NCBI RefSeq assembly: GCF_017569185.1 | Contig: NZ_CP071869.1 | Location: 3,090,001-3,154,000, forward strand | Reading direction: 5' to 3' | Source of the DNA: Polaribacter cellanae | Lineage (GTDB): Bacteria > Bacteroidota > Bacteroidia > Flavobacteriales > Flavobacteriaceae | Length of the DNA: 64,000 nt | Shown here: in pieces, positions 1 to 8,835 of the stretch | Numbering within the stretch: position 1 is the first letter of the stretch | How the letters are laid out: each line of letters begins with the position of its first letter | Translations under genes and position numbers: made by a program | Notes under the pieces: generated by a model | Databases searched by the model: none | The model's input: only the letters and a program-made list of their open reading frames with translations | Told to the model about the DNA's origin: nothing

Positions 1-133
1 CAGTGTTATTGCTTTTATTCTCAATTGTTATTTCGTATGCAAAAATATAATACAGTTTCGTATTCCGTAAACTAGTACCATTATATTCTATTGCTACAGA
101 AATTTTAATTCCTTTTGTAATTTGTTGAATCAT
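1..133 (-). CDS. apaG: ApaG protein, N-terminal part (runs off the window)
   Basis: The minus strand from an ATG at 133-131 stays open to the window edge for 44 codons and begins MIQQITKGIKISVAIEYNGT, followed by a stretch ending YEITIENKSNN. The opening residues and the ITIEN motif match the start of the small ApaG (DUF525) beta-sandwich family as I remember it. The biochemical role of ApaG is poorly defined; older names link it to Co2+/Mg2+ efflux. The C-terminal two thirds lie outside the window. It is on the same strand as the Plug gene that ends 95 bases away (229) and could share its transcript. The identification rests on 44 residues. Confidence 0.7.
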   Translation of the reverse strand, partial: MIQQITKGIKISVAIEYNGTSLRNTKLYYIFAYEITIENKSNNT

Positions 134-228
134 GCATAGTAAATGTAGTTTTTTTGATGAAAACAAGCAAATTAGAAGCTGTAATTTTTACTTTTTAATT
201 TGTGCTAAACATAAAATGAACTAAATAA

Positions 229-1446
229 TTAGCGGTTCTGGTTGAAAAATCCAGTACCTACCCCAATAACTCTGTCATACAAACTTCCAAATGGTTTGTA
301 ATACACCAGAACATTGTAAACATTTTCAGTTTCGAAAAAAGTACCATTAATTTCGTTGGTGTTTACAAAATTATCTTTTCCTAAAGTGGCAAATGTATAG
401 TTGTAAAAACCTTGTTTTAGTAAAATACTTGCATTGTAAGTTTGGCTTTCTTCATTATAATACATTTTGTTTTCTTCTGAGATTTCAAAATTATTAAAAG
501 CGCCATATACATATACTTCTTTGTCTTTAAAAGGAACTTCTGCTTCTAAGATAAAATGCATTACTGCATAATCTGCTTCGGTTTTTGGATCGTTCGCTTC
601 TAAAGTTCTAATTACAAACTGTCCATTAATATCTGGGTTATAAGTGTATTCTCTAAAAGGGTTGTAGGTAAAAGGATAAATGTATAGGTTAAAAAGATTG
701 TTGTTCGTAATTTTTACAATATTTACACTTCTACTTCTAATTACCTTACTGTCGAAGTTTAAATATTCGTTTCCTCCCCAAAAATTTGTTTTATTTGTAT
801 AGGTATATAAAAGCTGGTTAGGTTTAAAAAAAGTAGGTTGTAAATCTGTAATTGTTTCGTTCCAATTATAGTTTTTTATAATCGAAACATTAATTTCTTG
901 ACTAGGATTGGTTATACGAATATCTGGATGATTTACCGAAAACTGAACAGTTTGTTGTGTGTTTAAAGTTTTTGTATTTCTGCTTCTGGCAACAGAAACC
1001 CCAATAATTGCTGCATTTTCATACAAAACAAATCGTCTTGTAAAAACAACATCATCATAAGAATCTAAAACCGATAAAAGATAATTCCCGCTTTTGGTAA
1101 TTATGGAGTTTGTATTCGGAATTTGAACAGAATAATGCGTATAATTTTGAACAGTATTGAATGAATTGGTAACATTTATAATGGTGTTTTGGTCGAAACC
1201 ATCTATATATTGGCTGGAAAGTAACCTGCTTTTTTGCCAATCGTGGGTCATGTGTTCTATTTTATATTGATAGCTTTTACTATCTGCATCTAAATCGTCA
1301 AAAGACAATTCTAAAACAGTTCCTAAAGGTACAATTGCAGAAAAATTATTTTCTTGCAAAGGTCTTAGTTGAATGGTTTTAATATTCTGTGCGTTCAGAA
1401 ATTGAATCGTTATTAGAAAAAAAAGAAAAAGTGTATTTTTAAACAT
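229..1446 (-). CDS. Type IX secretion system Plug-like protein (DUF5103)
   Basis: A 405-residue exported protein. An in-frame ATG lies seven codons further upstream (1467), but starting at 1446 gives a standard signal peptide (MFKNTLFLFFLITIQFLNAQ), so I choose that. The body is rich in beta-strand-like Tyr/Asn segments and includes FDDLDAD and KIEHMTHDWQKS near the N-terminus and a YVYGAFNNFEI segment near the C-terminus, typical of the DUF5103 family. In Flavobacterium johnsoniae this family supplies the Plug that closes the SprA translocon of the type IX secretion system; the role here is by family. The gldKLMN motor genes of the same system lie at 36228-40743. It is divergent from nqrA across about 200 bases. 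Confidence 0.75.
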   Translation of the reverse strand: MFKNTLFLFFLITIQFLNAQNIKTIQLRPLQENNFSAIVPLGTVLELSFDDLDADSKSYQYKIEHMTHDWQKSRLLSSQYIDGFDQNTIINVTNSFNTVQNYTHYSVQIPNTNSIITKSGNYLLSVLDSYDDVVFTRRFVLYENAAIIGVSVARSRNTKTLNTQQTVQFSVNHPDIRITNPSQEINVSIIKNYNWNETITDLQPTFFKPNQLLYTYTNKTNFWGGNEYLNFDSKVIRSRSVNIVKITNNNLFNLYIYPFTYNPFREYTYNPDINGQFVIRTLEANDPKTEADYAVMHFILEAEVPFKDKEVYVYGAFNNFEISEENKMYYNEESQTYNASILLKQGFYNYTFATLGKDNFVNTNEINGTFFETENVYNVLVYYKPFGSLYDRVIGVGTGFFNQNR

Positions 1447-1607
1447 ATTTACAAAAATATCAATCATTTCTTAGAATAATCAATTTTTGAGCCAAAAAAA
1501 ATAGTTCGACAACGTTATCGCAAAAATATTTATTTAGAACAGTTATAAATAAGATTAATTCAGTAAGATTACTTTCAAATTATATCACTCTTAACTCTCA
1601 AAATCTT

Positions 1608-1615
1608 TAAATTTG
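1608..1615 (+). promoter_or_regulatory. Candidate -7 promoter element of the nqr operon
   Basis: TAAATTTG matches the Bacteroidota -7 consensus TAnnTTTG and is 37 bases before the nqrA start. I see no clear TTG at the expected -33 distance, so only half of the promoter is supported. Confidence 0.5.
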
Positions 1616-1652
1616 CATGATTTTTTTAGATAACTAAATATTCCAATTTACT

Positions 1653-3002
1653 ATGTCAAAAGACATTCGTATTAAAAAAGGCTTAGATATTAAGCTTGTT
1701 GGCATTGCAGATAAAACTACAACGAATAGTACTCAAAGTAGTATTTATGCAGTTAAGCCAGAAGATTTTCACGGAATAACACCTAAACTTATTGCTAAAG
1801 AAGGTACAGAAGTAAAAGCTGGAGAAGCACTTTTTCATTCGAAAAACGACGAGCGTCTTTTATTTCCAAGTCCCGTTTCTGGTAAAGTAATAGAGGTTGT
1901 TCGTGGAGCAAGAAGAAAGGTGTTAGCAGTTAAAATTTCTGCAGATGCAACACAAACTTATAAAGATTTTGGAACTAAAAATGCGGGCTCTATGTCCTCA
2001 GAAGAAGTGATAAATTATTTATTAGCAGCAGGTTGTTGGCCATTTATAAAACAGCGTCCTTACGATGTGGTTGCAAATCCAAATCAGGCTCCAAAAGCTA
2101 TTTTTGTATCTGGGTATGCAAGTGCACCTCTAGCTGCAGACTTAGATTATACTTTGGCTGGTAAAGAAACACAATTGCAAGCAGCAATCGATGCAATTTC
2201 TAAATTAACAGAAGGTAAAGTACATGTTTCTGTTGGCGCAAATTCTAGTTCTCCTTTATCAGGTTTACAAGGAGTAGAATTGCATAAGGTTTCAGGCCCA
2301 CATCCTTCAGGAAATGTAGGAACTCAAATTGCAAAAATAGACCCTATTAATAAAGGTGAAGTTGTTTGGGTAGTTACACCACAAGATTTAGTAGTTATTG
2401 GAGAGTTATTATTAACTGGAAAATTAAACTTAACAAGAACTGTGGCTTTAACAGGTTCTCAATTTAAAAACCCACAATATGTAACTGCAATTGCAGGGGC
2501 AACTGTTGCAGATTTTACACAAGGGAATTTACAAAACGATAATACAAGAATTATTAGCGGAAACGTACTTTCTGGAAAGCAAGTAAAAGAAGACGAATTC
2601 TTAGGTTATTACGACAATCAAATAACAGCAATTCCAGAAGGAGACGATTATGAATTTTTTGGTTGGAACAAACCAATTTTCAATAAAATCTCTGCCTCAA
2701 GAGCTTTAACTTTTTCTTGGTTAACACCAAATAAAAAGTACGATTTAAATACAAATACAAATGGAGAGCACAGAGCATTTGTGGTTACAGGTGCTTACGA
2801 ACAAGTGTTTCCTTTAGATATTTATCCAATGCAACTGTTAAAAGCATTTATGTATAAAGATTTAGATGAAATGGAAGCTTTAGGTGGTTACGAAGTAGCA
2901 CCAGAAGACTTTGCGCTTACAGAATTTATCTGTGTATCTAAACAGCCTCATCAGAAGATAATTCGTGAAGGTTTAGATTTAATGAGAGAAGAATTAGGAT
3001 AA
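1653..3002 (+). CDS. nqrA: Na+-translocating NADH:quinone reductase subunit A
   Basis: This 449-residue protein is the cytoplasmic subunit A of the Na+-NQR complex, which oxidises NADH, reduces quinone and pumps Na+. The N-terminal part (about residues 33-98) has the lipoyl/barrel-sandwich-like segment with KPEDFHGITPKLIAKEGTEV and LLFPSPVSGKVIEVVRGARR, typical of NqrA. Length is normal for the family. It is the first gene of nqrABCDEF; nqrB starts 4 bases after its stop. A TAnnTTTG element sits upstream. NqrA has no redox cofactor motif of its own and none is visible. The assignment is firm because all six subunits follow in canonical order. Confidence 0.97.
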   Translation: MSKDIRIKKGLDIKLVGIADKTTTNSTQSSIYAVKPEDFHGITPKLIAKEGTEVKAGEALFHSKNDERLLFPSPVSGKVIEVVRGARRKVLAVKISADATQTYKDFGTKNAGSMSSEEVINYLLAAGCWPFIKQRPYDVVANPNQAPKAIFVSGYASAPLAADLDYTLAGKETQLQAAIDAISKLTEGKVHVSVGANSSSPLSGLQGVELHKVSGPHPSGNVGTQIAKIDPINKGEVVWVVTPQDLVVIGELLLTGKLNLTRTVALTGSQFKNPQYVTAIAGATVADFTQGNLQNDNTRIISGNVLSGKQVKEDEFLGYYDNQITAIPEGDDYEFFGWNKPIFNKISASRALTFSWLTPNKKYDLNTNTNGEHRAFVVTGAYEQVFPLDIYPMQLLKAFMYKDLDEMEALGGYEVAPEDFALTEFICVSKQPHQKIIREGLDLMREELG

Positions 3003-3006
3003 GGTT

Positions 3007-4221
3007 ATGAGCTTAAAACAAAACTTACACAATTTAAAAGAGAAATATAAAGGAACGAAAATGGCACCTGCGTTTAACGCAATCCATACTTTTTTATATT
3101 TACCGAACGAAGTTACTCACAAAGGAGAAACTCACATTAAAGCAGCAGACGATTTAAAGCGTACAATGAATATTGTAATTATGGCTTTAATTCCTTGTTT
3201 GATTTTTGGAATGTTTAATGCAGGTTACCAACATTATGCAGCTATAGAAAGAGCACAAGGAATTACTTCAGAGTTTTCTTTATTGGGGTCTTTTTTAACT
3301 TGGGATAACCTTTGGATAGGAATTATAAAAGTTTTACCATTAGTAATTGTTTCTTATGGAGTAGGTCTTTTAGTAGAATTTATTTTCGCAGTTATAAAAG
3401 GGCACGAAGTAGAAGAAGGGTATTTAGTAACAGGAATGTTAGTTCCATTAATTGTACCTGTAGATACACCTTTATGGATGTTAGCAGTTGCAGTAGTTTT
3501 TGGGGTGGTAATTGGTAAAGAGGTATTTGGAGGAACAGGAATGAATATCTTAAACCCTGCTCTAACCATTAGAGCATTTTTATTCTTTGCCTATCCAACT
3601 TGGATGTCTGGAGATAAAGTATGGGTGTATGATGCAGTAGAAAGAACAGGAACTGCAGATGCAATTTCTGGAGAAACAATTCTGGGAAGTTACGCACAAG
3701 GGCACGAAGTTGTTTATTCTATGTGGGACAAATTTATGGGATTCATCCCAGGTTCTGTAGGAGAAACATCAACATTATTAATATTATTAGGAGCCGCTTT
3801 TTTAATTTTCACAAAAATTGGAAGTTGGAGAATTATTCTTTCAACTTTTATTGGAGCAGCAGTAATGGGCTTAATTTTCAATCAAGTGGTTGCAGCAGAT
3901 ATTATTACAGAATCCAGTAAATTTTATGGATTAATGAGTACTGTTTGGTGGGAACATTTAATAATTGGTGGTTTGGCATTTGGTGCAGTTTATATGGCAA
4001 CAGATCCTGTAACAGCATCACAAACAAATAAAGGAAAATGGATTTATGGTTTCTTAATTGGTTTCTTATCAATTATGATTCGTGTATTTAACCCAGCATA
4101 TCCAGAAGGAGTATTCTTAGCAATTTTATTAATGAATGTATTTGCACCAACCATAGACCACTATGTTGTGCAAGGAAACATTAAGAAAAGAAGAAAACGT
4201 TTAAAAGCTAAAACAGCTTAA
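3007..4221 (+). CDS. nqrB: Na+-translocating NADH:quinone reductase subunit B
   Basis: A 404-residue integral membrane subunit with about ten hydrophobic segments. Diagnostic motifs are FGVVIGKEVFGGTG (about 165-178), ILNPALTIRAFLFFAYP (181-197), GSVGETSTL (249-257) and NPAYPEGVFLAILLMNVFAP near the end. NqrB binds riboflavin and carries one FMN covalently bound to a threonine. By alignment from memory with the Vibrio protein, that threonine falls in DAISGET (218-224, T224), where the usual Dxx(S/T)GA(T/S) motif has Glu in place of Ala. Spacing to nqrC is 2 bases, so translation is probably coupled. Flavin attachment needs ApbE, which is not in the window. Confidence 0.97.
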   Translation: MSLKQNLHNLKEKYKGTKMAPAFNAIHTFLYLPNEVTHKGETHIKAADDLKRTMNIVIMALIPCLIFGMFNAGYQHYAAIERAQGITSEFSLLGSFLTWDNLWIGIIKVLPLVIVSYGVGLLVEFIFAVIKGHEVEEGYLVTGMLVPLIVPVDTPLWMLAVAVVFGVVIGKEVFGGTGMNILNPALTIRAFLFFAYPTWMSGDKVWVYDAVERTGTADAISGETILGSYAQGHEVVYSMWDKFMGFIPGSVGETSTLLILLGAAFLIFTKIGSWRIILSTFIGAAVMGLIFNQVVAADIITESSKFYGLMSTVWWEHLIIGGLAFGAVYMATDPVTASQTNKGKWIYGFLIGFLSIMIRVFNPAYPEGVFLAILLMNVFAPTIDHYVVQGNIKKRRKRLKAKTA

Positions 4222-4223
4222 TT

Positions 4224-5018
4224 ATGAGTAATAAAACAGATAGTAATAGTTATACAATTATTTTTGCCATTATAATGGTGGTAATAGTAGGTTCGTTATT
4301 AGCATTTACAGCATCGTCATTAAAACCTACAATTAAGGAAAATGAGCGAATGGAAAAGCAACAAAATATTTTGTACGCTATGGGTGTTAATGAAAATGAA
4401 GAAGGAAGCATTACCTTTATTTCTACAGATAAAGTAGCAGATGTTTTTGCAGAAAAAATTACAGAACAAATTGTAATAGAGGTTAAAGATGGTAAAATTA
4501 TTAAAGAAATGAATCGCGAAGAATTCATGGCAGCCAATAATAAAAAAGAACCTTATTTAATAGATATTAAAAAACAACAAACTAGAGCAAAAAACGGAAA
4601 ATCGAGATTCTTACCTTTATTTAAAGGAGAACAAGAAGGAAAAACCGTTTATGTAGCACCAATAAGAGGTAAAGGTCTTTGGGATGCCATTTGGGGTTAT
4701 GTTGCTTTAGATACAGATATGGTTGTAAGAGGAGCATTTTTCGATCATGCAGGAGAAACTCCTGGTTTAGGAGCCAACATAAAACAACGCTACTTTATGG
4801 ACGATTTTTATGGTGAAAAATTATTAACAGATGCAGGAGTGTTCAAAGGAATTACAGTTGCAAAAGGAAATAACGACCCATTAAATAAAGATAAAGACGA
4901 CCACGAAGTAGATGCTTTAGCAGGTGCAACAATTACAGGAGATGGTGTTGCTGCAATGATAAAAAAGGATTTAAAGTTGTACTTACCATACTTCCAAAAA
5001 TTAAAAAATAAAAACTAA
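4224..5018 (+). CDS. nqrC: Na+-translocating NADH:quinone reductase subunit C
   Basis: A 264-residue subunit with one N-terminal membrane anchor (about residues 11-31) and a large domain facing outward. The FMN-binding domain shows HAGETPGLGA (175-184) and DALAGATITG (230-239), with T236 as the expected covalent FMN site. It passes electrons between flavins within the Na+-NQR complex. It sits 2 bases after nqrB and 1 base before nqrD. Length and motif order fit the family well, and nothing is missing. Confidence 0.97.
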   Translation: MSNKTDSNSYTIIFAIIMVVIVGSLLAFTASSLKPTIKENERMEKQQNILYAMGVNENEEGSITFISTDKVADVFAEKITEQIVIEVKDGKIIKEMNREEFMAANNKKEPYLIDIKKQQTRAKNGKSRFLPLFKGEQEGKTVYVAPIRGKGLWDAIWGYVALDTDMVVRGAFFDHAGETPGLGANIKQRYFMDDFYGEKLLTDAGVFKGITVAKGNNDPLNKDKDDHEVDALAGATITGDGVAAMIKKDLKLYLPYFQKLKNKN

Positions 5019-5019
5019 G

Positions 5020-5664
5020 ATGGCACTACTTTCAAAAAAAGACACAAAGTTAATCACAGATCCATTAGCAGATAATAACCCAATTACAATTCAGGTATTA
5101 GGTATTTGTTCTGCATTAGCAATTACTGCAGAGTTAAAAGCTTCTTTAGTAATGGGTGTTGCAGTATTATTTGTATTAGGGGTTGGTAATGTTGTAATCT
5201 CTTTAATGAGAAACATTATTCCTTCTAAAATTAGAATTATTGTACAGCTAATTGTAGTTGCTTCTTTGGTAATTATTGTAGATCAAGTTTTAAAAGCATA
5301 CGCTTACGAGTTAAGTAAAACGTTGGCAGTATTCGTAGGTTTAATTATTACAAACTGTATTATTATGGGGCGTTTTGAAGCTTTTGCTTTGGCAAACGGA
5401 CCTTGGAAATCTTTCTTAGACGGAATTGGAAACGCTTTAGGATACGCAGTTATTTTATTAATCGTTGGTTTCTTTAGAGAATTATTAGGTTCTGGAACTT
5501 TATTCGGAATTCCAGTTTTAGGAGATCCCATTGAAAAAACAGGATTGTATGCTACTGGTTACGAAAACAACGGATTTATGTTAATGCCTCCAATGGCGTT
5601 AATCGTTGTAGGGTTAATTATCTGGGTACAAAGAAGTAGAAACAAAGCATTAATAGAAGATTAA
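5020..5664 (+). CDS. nqrD: Na+-translocating NADH:quinone reductase subunit D
   Basis: A 214-residue membrane protein with about six hydrophobic helices. The two half-helix cysteines that in Na+-NQR take part in an intramembrane iron centre shared with NqrE are visible: C30 in LGICSALAIT and C113 in ITNCIIMGRFEAFA. The pattern GNALGYAVILLIVGFFRELLG is also characteristic. It follows nqrC by 1 base. Unlike every other junction in this operon, 97 bases separate it from nqrE, and that spacer carries a double palindromic repeat. Confidence 0.97.
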   Translation: MALLSKKDTKLITDPLADNNPITIQVLGICSALAITAELKASLVMGVAVLFVLGVGNVVISLMRNIIPSKIRIIVQLIVVASLVIIVDQVLKAYAYELSKTLAVFVGLIITNCIIMGRFEAFALANGPWKSFLDGIGNALGYAVILLIVGFFRELLGSGTLFGIPVLGDPIEKTGLYATGYENNGFMLMPPMALIVVGLIIWVQRSRNKALIED

Positions 5665-5676
5665 CGCATAAGTGTT

Positions 5677-5749
5677 ATCCTGAATTTATTTCAGGATCTA
5701 TTAGTAAAATTGAAAATATATTAATAAGATGCTGAAACAAGTTCAGCAT
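5677..5749. repeat. Double palindromic repeat between nqrD and nqrE
   Basis: Two perfect short palindromes lie in the only long gap of the nqr operon: an ATCCTGAA...TTCAGGAT arm pair at 5677-5698 and ATGCTGAA-acaag-TTCAGCAT at 5729-5749. Closely similar pairs occur at 61416-61489, with single or degraded copies near 9321-9347 and 40857-40877. They look like one dispersed intergenic family able to form hairpins in RNA. Confidence 0.8.
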
Positions 5750-5761
5750 AAACTAAAAAAT

Positions 5762-6487
5762 ATGGAGCACGTAGAATTATTTTTCAAATCAATTTTTATT
5801 GATAATATGGTGTTTGCGGTTTTCTTAGGTATGTGTTCATACTTAGCCGTATCTAAAAAAGTAGCAACAGCAGTTGGTTTAGGAGCTGCAGTAATTTTTG
5901 TATTGGCAATAACAGTTCCTTTAAACTGGTTGTTAGACCAATATTTATTACAACCAGGTGCATTAGTTTGGTTGGGTGACGAATTTGCAGATTACGATTT
6001 AGGATTTCTCTCTTTTATTATGTTTATCGCAACTATTGCAACAATGGTACAATTGGTAGAGATAATTGTAGAGAAATTTTCACCATCATTATATAACTCA
6101 TTAGGTATTTTCTTACCATTAATTGCAGTAAACTGTGCAATTTTAGGAGGTTCTTTATTTATGCAAGCAAGAGAAATAGAGTCTTTAGGTTTGGCATTTA
6201 ATTACGGAATTTCTTCTGGAATTGGTTGGTTTTTAGCAATTTTAGCAATTGCTGCAATTCGTGAGAAAATTAGATATTCAAATGTTCCACCAGCATTAAG
6301 AGGTTTAGGAATTACTTTTATAATTACTGGTTTAATGGGAATAGGTTTTTTAAGTTTTGGAGGAATGTTAACTGGTGGAGATGAAGAAGGAGAACCTTCT
6401 ACAGAGCCACAAGTTGTTACTGAAAAGGTGGTAAAAAAAGATTTAGAAAAAGAAGAAATAGCAAAAAATACTAAAACTATAAATTAA
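5762..6487 (+). CDS. nqrE: Na+-translocating NADH:quinone reductase subunit E
   Basis: A 241-residue membrane subunit with about six helices and the paired cysteines that complete the iron site with NqrD: C25 in [10 protein letters not shown] and C125 in [13 protein letters not shown]. An earlier in-frame ATG at 5729 lies inside the palindromic repeat; the ATG at 5762 gives the family start [16 protein letters not shown], so I choose it. The last 40 or so residues form a hydrophilic tail rich in Glu and Lys ([11 protein letters not shown]... then [11 protein letters not shown]) that the roughly 200-residue Vibrio protein lacks. nqrF starts 1 base after the stop. Confidence 0.96.
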   Translation: MEHVELFFKSIFIDNMVFAVFLGMCSYLAVSKKVATAVGLGAAVIFVLAITVPLNWLLDQYLLQPGALVWLGDEFADYDLGFLSFIMFIATIATMVQLVEIIVEKFSPSLYNSLGIFLPLIAVNCAILGGSLFMQAREIESLGLAFNYGISSGIGWFLAILAIAAIREKIRYSNVPPALRGLGITFIITGLMGIGFLSFGGMLTGGDEEGEPSTEPQVVTEKVVKKDLEKEEIAKNTKTIN

Positions 6488-6488
6488 T

Positions 6489-7799
6489 ATGATTTTAGCA
6501 GCAGGAACAACAGGAACTGTAATCGCAACAGTAGTAGCATTTTTAATAATAGCTTTATTATTAATTACATTATTATTAGTTGTAAAACAAAAATTATCGC
6601 CATCTGGACCCGTAAAAATTATGATTAATGGAGAAAGAGAAATAGAAGTAGCTTCAGGAGATTCTTTATTATCTACTTTAGGGAATAATAAAATTTTCTT
6701 ACCATCTGCTTGTGGTGGAGGTGGAACATGTATTCAATGCGAATGCCACGTAACAGAAGGTGGAGGTGAAGCTTTACCAACGGAAATTCCTCATTTTTCA
6801 AGAAAAGAATTAAAAGAAGGAGCACGTTTGGCTTGCCAAGTTAAAGTAAAACAAAATATGAATATTTCTATTCCAGAAGAAGTTTTTGGGATTAAGAAAT
6901 GGGATGCAGTTGTCGTAAGAAATTATAATGTTGCTTCTTTTATTAAGGAATTTGTAGTAGAAATTCCAGAAGATATGGGTTATAAAGCTGGTGGATATAT
7001 TCAAATTGAAATTCCTCCTTGTGAAGTAAAGTTCGAAGATATGGACATTACTGCACACCCAGAAGAGCACGATACTCCAGATAAATTCGAAGCAGAATGG
7101 AACAAGTTTAAACTACGTCCATTAGTAATGAAAAATACAGAAACTGTAGAAAGAGCCTATTCTATGGCTTCTTATCCAGCAGAAGGAAGAGAAATTATGT
7201 TAAACGTTCGTATTGCAACACCTCCATTTGATAGAGCAAAAGGTGGTTGGATGGATGTAAATCCAGGAGTTGCCTCTTCGTATATTTTCAACTTAAAAAA
7301 AGGAGACAAATGTGTAATTTCTGGTCCTTATGGAGAGTTCTTCATTAACGAATCGGATGCAGAAATGTTATACGTTGGTGGTGGAGCAGGAATGGCGCCA
7401 ATGCGTTCTCACTTGTATCACTTATTTAGAACTCTTAAAACAGGTAGAAAAGTAACTTATTGGTATGGTGGACGTTCGAAAGCAGAATTGTTTTACATCG
7501 ACCACTTTAGAGCATTAGAAAAAGATTTTCCAAACTTTAAATTTTTTATTGCATTATCAGACCCTTTAGAATCGGATAATTGGAAAGTTAAAAAAGATAT
7601 TAATGACGAAAGTGGAGATGGTTTTGTAGGATTTATTCACAATTGTGTAATCGATAATTACTTGAACCATCATGAAGCACCAGAAGACTTAGAATTGTAC
7701 TTCTGTGGACCTCCATTAATGAACAAAGCAGTACAAAAAATGGGAGAAGATTTTGGTATGCCAGATGAAAACATCCGTTTTGACGACTTTGGAGGATAG
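6489..7799 (+). CDS. nqrF: Na+-translocating NADH:quinone reductase subunit F
   Basis: The 436-residue electron-entry subunit. It has an N-terminal membrane helix (about 10-32), a ferredoxin-type 2Fe-2S domain with cysteines C75, C81, C84 and C116, an FAD domain with [10 protein letters not shown] (about residue 220) and an NAD(H) domain with [14 protein letters not shown], ending in the family-typical FDDFGG. NADH reduces FAD here and electrons leave through the 2Fe-2S cluster. It is the last gene of the operon, and a strong intrinsic terminator follows at 7868-7900. Confidence 0.97.
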   Translation: MILAAGTTGTVIATVVAFLIIALLLITLLLVVKQKLSPSGPVKIMINGEREIEVASGDSLLSTLGNNKIFLPSACGGGGTCIQCECHVTEGGGEALPTEIPHFSRKELKEGARLACQVKVKQNMNISIPEEVFGIKKWDAVVVRNYNVASFIKEFVVEIPEDMGYKAGGYIQIEIPPCEVKFEDMDITAHPEEHDTPDKFEAEWNKFKLRPLVMKNTETVERAYSMASYPAEGREIMLNVRIATPPFDRAKGGWMDVNPGVASSYIFNLKKGDKCVISGPYGEFFINESDAEMLYVGGGAGMAPMRSHLYHLFRTLKTGRKVTYWYGGRSKAELFYIDHFRALEKDFPNFKFFIALSDPLESDNWKVKKDINDESGDGFVGFIHNCVIDNYLNHHEAPEDLELYFCGPPLMNKAVQKMGEDFGMPDENIRFDDFGG

Positions 7800-7867
7800 A
7801 ATTAAAATTGTTATTTGTTAGTTCGAGTGAAGTCGAGAACTTACAAAGTAATAAAACTATAAATACT

Positions 7868-7900
7868 AAAACCGATTCAGAAATGAATCGGTTTTTTTTT
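7868..7900 (+). terminator. Intrinsic terminator of the nqr operon
   Basis: An 11-bp stem (AAACCGATTCA / TGAATCGGTTT) with a GAAA loop is followed by an uninterrupted T run to 7900, 70 bases after nqrF. Confidence 0.9.
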
Positions 7901-7993
7901 CAATTGTAAAATAAAAAAATGCTTTAACTGAAGAAAAAAACTTTGCTCGTAAAACTATTTTCTGAAAAGAAAATCATTATTATAAATTTGATG

Positions 7994-8024
7994 TAAAAAA
8001 AACACTTTAATAGAAATTAAAGTG
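7994..8024 (-). terminator. Minus-strand intrinsic terminator
   Basis: CACTTTAAT at 8003-8011 pairs with ATTAAAGTG at 8016-8024. Reading the minus strand, the stem is followed by eight T. It probably ends transcripts from the 8208-8669 gene or from the broken reading frame at 8041-8155. Confidence 0.75.
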
Positions 8025-8040
8025 CTTTTCGGGTAATATA

Positions 8041-8155
8041 TTTAATTTTTGTCTTTCACCTTAATGTCAACATTTCCTTTATCATCAGCTTTTACACTTT
8101 CTTTGAAGTTTCAACATTTACTTTCTTTTTTGCTTCTACTTCTGGGTCACATTAA
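8041..8155 (-). pseudogene. Frameshifted remnant of a small charged protein
   Basis: On the minus strand two frames give related highly charged text: PEVEAKKKVNVETSK in one, then SVKADDKGNVDIKVKDKN and a stop in the next. A single frame change near 8098-8103 would join them. No start codon or longer homologous part is visible and I do not recognise the family. A terminator follows at 7994-8024. The 8156-8207 spacer to the next gene holds nothing I can name. Confidence 0.35.
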
Positions 8156-8207
8156 AACTTACCTATTACTTTTAGCCTATTAAAATTAATTATTATTCCA
8201 TTTACAA

Positions 8208-8669
8208 CTAGTTTAAAAATGTTTCGAGATGATATACAGGTTCATCTCTTTCATATTCAAATAATTTCGAATAATCCATTACATTTGGTATATTATCCAA
8301 CTTACATAAATAAGCCACAACATTACACAAACCTTTAAATAAAACTTCTTTATCTGTCGCGTTTTTGGGTTTGGAGTTATAATGACACAAAGGTGTTTTA
8401 AAACCACAAGTTTCTAAAAAAATCTTTTCGATTTGTAAAATTTCTAAAGGTGAATAGCCATTAAATTTTCTACCCAGATTTTCGTGAACTCTTCCAACAT
8501 AACTTAATTCTAAAGAACCATGATCGTTAGAAAGATGCTTCCAACTATCTAAATTGTCTAAAATATTTCCAACAGCACAAGCAGTACAATCTTCAGGATT
8601 TAGCCTGTTGTTGTGAAAAGCATTATACAATTTTATTAAGGCTTGCTCTAATCTTTTGGAAGTTTTCAT
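8208..8669 (-). CDS. Conserved flavobacterial protein of unknown function
   Basis: A 153-residue soluble protein beginning MKTSKRLEQALIKLYNAFHN. It has several Cys and His residues, including DCTACAVGN (about 42-50), SWKHLSNDHGSL and ETCGFKTPLCHY. I recall close relatives in many Flavobacteriaceae that databases label as subunit F of Na+-translocating NADH:quinone reductase. Nothing here supports that name: there is no ferredoxin, FAD or NAD motif, and a real nqrF is present at 6489. The label probably spread from gene neighbourhood. The clustered Cys/His residues could bind a metal, which is inference only. It is convergent with nqrF. Confidence 0.8.
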   Translation of the reverse strand: MKTSKRLEQALIKLYNAFHNNRLNPEDCTACAVGNILDNLDSWKHLSNDHGSLELSYVGRVHENLGRKFNGYSPLEILQIEKIFLETCGFKTPLCHYNSKPKNATDKEVLFKGLCNVVAYLCKLDNIPNVMDYSKLFEYERDEPVYHLETFLN

Positions 8670-8809
8670 ATCATTACATTTACAATTAACTAAAAGTAGT
8701 AATTATTTAAGAGTATCTCAAACCCAATAATGTTAAAGTTTCTATTTAAAATCTTTAAAATTTACAGAGAAATTTTAGAGCAATAGTGTTTTCTAAATTT
8801 TATAAATCG

Positions 8810-8817
8810 TATTTTTG
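8810..8817 (+). promoter_or_regulatory. Candidate -7 promoter element
   Basis: TATTTTTG fits the TAnnTTTG consensus 19 bases before the ATG of the retropepsin-like gene at 8836. No good -33 TTG is visible. Confidence 0.4.
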
Positions 8818-8835
8818 AAAATCTTATAAGTTTAT

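Noticed and set aside
8208..8669. Second nqrF gene
   Set aside because: No 2Fe-2S, FAD or NAD motif is present, so the database-style name is not supported.
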